DNA from: Phycisphaerae bacterium
Lineage (GTDB): Bacteria; Planctomycetota; Phycisphaerae; UBA1845; UTPLA1
Length of the DNA: 64,000 nt
Assembly (NCBI GenBank): GCA_023150615.1
Contig: JAKLKO010000002.1
Span: 124,001-188,000 of the forward strand
Direction of reading: 5' to 3'
Shown here: positions 62,639 through 64,000 of the stretch, in pieces
Numbering within the stretch: position 1 is the stretch's first letter
Layout of the letters: every line of letters starts with the position of its first letter
Made by a program: the position numbers and the translations under genes
Notes under the pieces: model-generated
Told to the model about the DNA's origin: nothing
Databases searched by the model: none
What the model saw: the letters and a program-made list of their open reading frames with translations, nothing else

Positions 62639-62712
62639 GTGGCGGGCGGTGTACTCCATCGGCGAATTGAGTTCGGTTCGCCGACTCGAAGGGCCGGAGT
62701 CCCGCCCGCCAC
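62639..62712 (+). repeat. Palindrome-bounded intergenic repeat, copy 1
   Basis: The 74-bp unit is bounded by GTGGCGGGCGG and its exact reverse complement CCGCCCGCCAC. Inside it shares GGCGGGCGGTGT, TCCATCGGCGA-like and CGAAGGGC..GG..CCCGCC blocks with copy 2, in the same orientation. It can fold into a long stem. Confidence 0.6.
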
Positions 62713-62853
62713 GAATAGAGGGTAGAGCGATAGAACGGGTGAGCAGGAGAGCATGGGCGTCCGGGCCGTGCGTTCCGCCGCGCGGCCGCGTTCGCCGCGA
62801 CAGCGAAGATCGGTGCCCGACCGGCCGCACGAGCGTCCGGGGGGTAGCCAAAC

Positions 62854-62926
62854 GGCGGGCGGTGTGCCCCAGCGGCGATCGGCGCGCGAGCGCTGACCGT
62901 CCGAAGGGCGGGGCCCCGCCCGCCAC
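62854..62926 (+). repeat. Palindrome-bounded intergenic repeat, copy 2
   Basis: The 73-bp unit is bounded by GGCGGGCGG and CCGCCCGCC. It aligns with copy 1 over its full length (GGCGGGCGGTGT, CGGCGAT, CGAAGGGC, CCCGCCCGCCAC) with scattered changes. The two copies start 215 bp apart. Confidence 0.6.
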
Positions 62927-63086
62927 TGACGGCATGCGAAAGACTTCGGGAAAGCTTGGAATCCAGGCCCTGAGACGGTAGAATGGCCTTTGCCCTTCAA
63001 AGAGCGCGAATACCCTGGCCGGCCGCGCGGGCCGCTCAGACAGCGGCGTCAACCTCGCGGCGAACAAGACGTAGCGAGGTGGGACG

Positions 63087-64000
63087 ATGACCGCGCCCAA
63101 GAACCGCCTGCGATCATGGCTTGCGTGCCTGGCGACCGGCCTCGTGCTGATCGGCTCCGTCCGCGGCGCGACGGCCCAGCCGATCCTGTACGTCAACGCC
63201 TCGGCGAGCGGGGCCAACAACGGCTCAAGCTGGGCGGACGCCTTCGTTCATTTGCAGGACGCCTTTGCCAACGCACAGCCCGGAAGCGGCGTGACGCAGA
63301 TTTGGGTGGCGGCGGGTACCTACCGACCGGATGAGAGCACGGTCAGTCCAACTGGCACAGGCGATATCAACGCGACGTTTTTGCTCATCGACGGCGTGGC
63401 TTTATACGGTGGTTTTGCAGGTGTGGAGGCGCAACTTAATCAGCGCGATTTCACGACTAATCTAACGGTGCTGAGCGGCGATCTAGGCGCCGATGACGCT
63501 CCCATCACGCCCGGCTTTCCACAGCCGAGTTGGGCGGACAATTGCTATCACGTAGTCAGCGCGATGGGCGTCGGCGGCTCGGCACTTTTGGATGGGTTCA
63601 TCGTCACTCACGGCCACGCGAGCGCAGGCGGTGGACCCGACCCACGTGCGTTCGGCGCCGCGTTGTTTGTGTCGTCCGCCAGCCCTGTCATTCAGAATTG
63701 CAGATTCACAACGAACTGGGCATCCGTGACCAATGCGTCACAAGGCGCCGGGGTATTCGTGACCGGCGTATCGAGCAATCCGCTCTTCGTGACTTCCATC
63801 GTGGATAGCAATCGCTCCGAGGGCGGCTCGGGCGGAGCATGCGTGTCTGGCGGCGCAACCGCTCAGTTCATCAATTGCGTGCTTCGCGGCAACAGTTGCC
63901 GGACAAGCGGCGGGGCTTTCACGGCTTCCGCCGGGGCTGCGAGCACGCTCGTCAATTGCACACTCGACGCGAATCACGCCGACGCGGCCGAGTTTTCTCA
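63087..64000 (+). CDS. Secreted right-handed beta-helix protein, 3' end beyond the window
   Basis: The frame opens at ATG 63087, after GAGGTGGGACG, and has no stop before base 64000 (304 codons visible). A signal peptide (RSWLACLATGLVLIGSVRGA) is followed by YVNASASGANNGSSWADAFV, a common planctomycete opening. A pectin-lyase-like domain comes next: IWVAAGTYRPD, LIDGVALYGGFAG, TVLSGDLGADD, LDGFIVTHGHASAGGG, then rungs PVIQNCRFTTN, PLFVTSIVDSN, AQFINCVLRGN, STLVNCTLDAN. Such proteins are usually surface or matrix polysaccharide-binding or -degrading proteins. Codons like TTA, CTA, AGT and TTT are commoner than in neighbouring genes, which may reflect a foreign or relaxed origin. Confidence 0.85.
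   Translation, partial: MTAPKNRLRSWLACLATGLVLIGSVRGATAQPILYVNASASGANNGSSWADAFVHLQDAFANAQPGSGVTQIWVAAGTYRPDESTVSPTGTGDINATFLLIDGVALYGGFAGVEAQLNQRDFTTNLTVLSGDLGADDAPITPGFPQPSWADNCYHVVSAMGVGGSALLDGFIVTHGHASAGGGPDPRAFGAALFVSSASPVIQNCRFTTNWASVTNASQGAGVFVTGVSSNPLFVTSIVDSNRSEGGSGGACVSGGATAQFINCVLRGNSCRTSGGAFTASAGAASTLVNCTLDANHADAAEFS

Larger units (their letters stand above)
62318..63086. other. Long non-coding region between the ECF sigma and beta-helix genes
   Basis: About 770 bp without a credible gene. Frames open here are Arg/Pro-rich and cross the repeats. It holds two copies of a palindrome-bounded repeat (62639-62712 and 62854-62926). A TAGAAT (62981-62986) could serve as -10 for the beta-helix gene. 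Confidence 0.5.

Noticed and set aside
62475-62981. 168-residue frame over the intergenic repeats
   Set aside because: It crosses both palindromic repeat copies, has no ribosome site and is Arg/Pro/Gly-rich; more likely non-coding.

Overview
The window is about 64 kb of GC-rich bacterial chromosome, almost fully coding on both strands, with no tRNA, rRNA, CRISPR array or insertion sequence that I can see. It looks like a planctomycete (Planctomycetota), perhaps of the Phycisphaerae type. The signs are a HYExAFE-family protein, a PEP-CTERM protein with a CHRD domain, a very long duplicated UvrA, a prepilin-like pseudopilin, a sigma factor with a large N-terminal extension, an ECF sigma next to a membrane Ser/Thr kinase, and a secreted beta-helix protein. 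FliD and FliS show that the cell builds flagella. The species assignment is inference.

Layout. 1-7.1 kb: the 3' part of fliD, fliS, a secreted TPR protein, two lipoproteins resembling the two halves of TolB, a 71-residue protein and a XerC/D recombinase. 7.2-14.9 kb: a CPBP protease, a HhH DNA glycosylase, a 41-residue membrane protein, hutH-hutU, YceI, a polytopic membrane protein and a lipoprotein. 14.9-24.5 kb: a heparinase II/III-like secreted protein diverging from a duplicated UvrA encoded as two overlapping frames. 24.5-28.1 kb: a FHA-GAF-PP2C phosphatase convergent with a region-3-less sigma70 protein. 28.2-35.8 kb: a pseudopilin and zinc-ribbon pair, rsmD-cca, and divergently hisS with HYExAFE and three small membrane proteins, then an ArsR-like regulator and a DUF2062 protein. 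35.9-46.1 kb: an exported metallophosphoesterase, a DUF3352-like protein, trpF, ahcY, a coiled-coil protein, Rex and a helical-repeat protein. 46.2-51.9 kb: a complete oppABCDF-type importer whose five genes all overlap by 4 bp. 52-57.7 kb: two more DUF3352-like secreted proteins, mnmA and a membrane protein. 58-64 kb: the CHRD/PEP-CTERM protein, a Ser/Thr kinase fused through one membrane span to a peptide-type solute-binding domain, its ECF sigma partner, a pair of palindromic repeats, and the start of a beta-helix protein that runs off the window.

Most striking points. (1) The kinase / family-5 solute-binding fusion behind an ECF sigma gene has the architecture of a one-protein transmembrane receptor that would convert periplasmic ligand binding into phosphorylation. 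(2) The four ATPase halves of the duplicated UvrA are split after the first half at a run of seven G, where a -1 slip would restore a single polypeptide of about 2,350 residues. (3) Several genes (hutH, the heparinase-like gene, rsmD, mnmA, possibly the ECF sigma) have a -10 hexamer only 6-8 bases before a start codon, as expected for leaderless mRNAs. Elsewhere sigma70-like promoters (TTGACG/TTGACA with TAGAAT, TATAAT or TATAGT) can be read and help to fix starts. All functional calls come from motif reading only; no database search was run.
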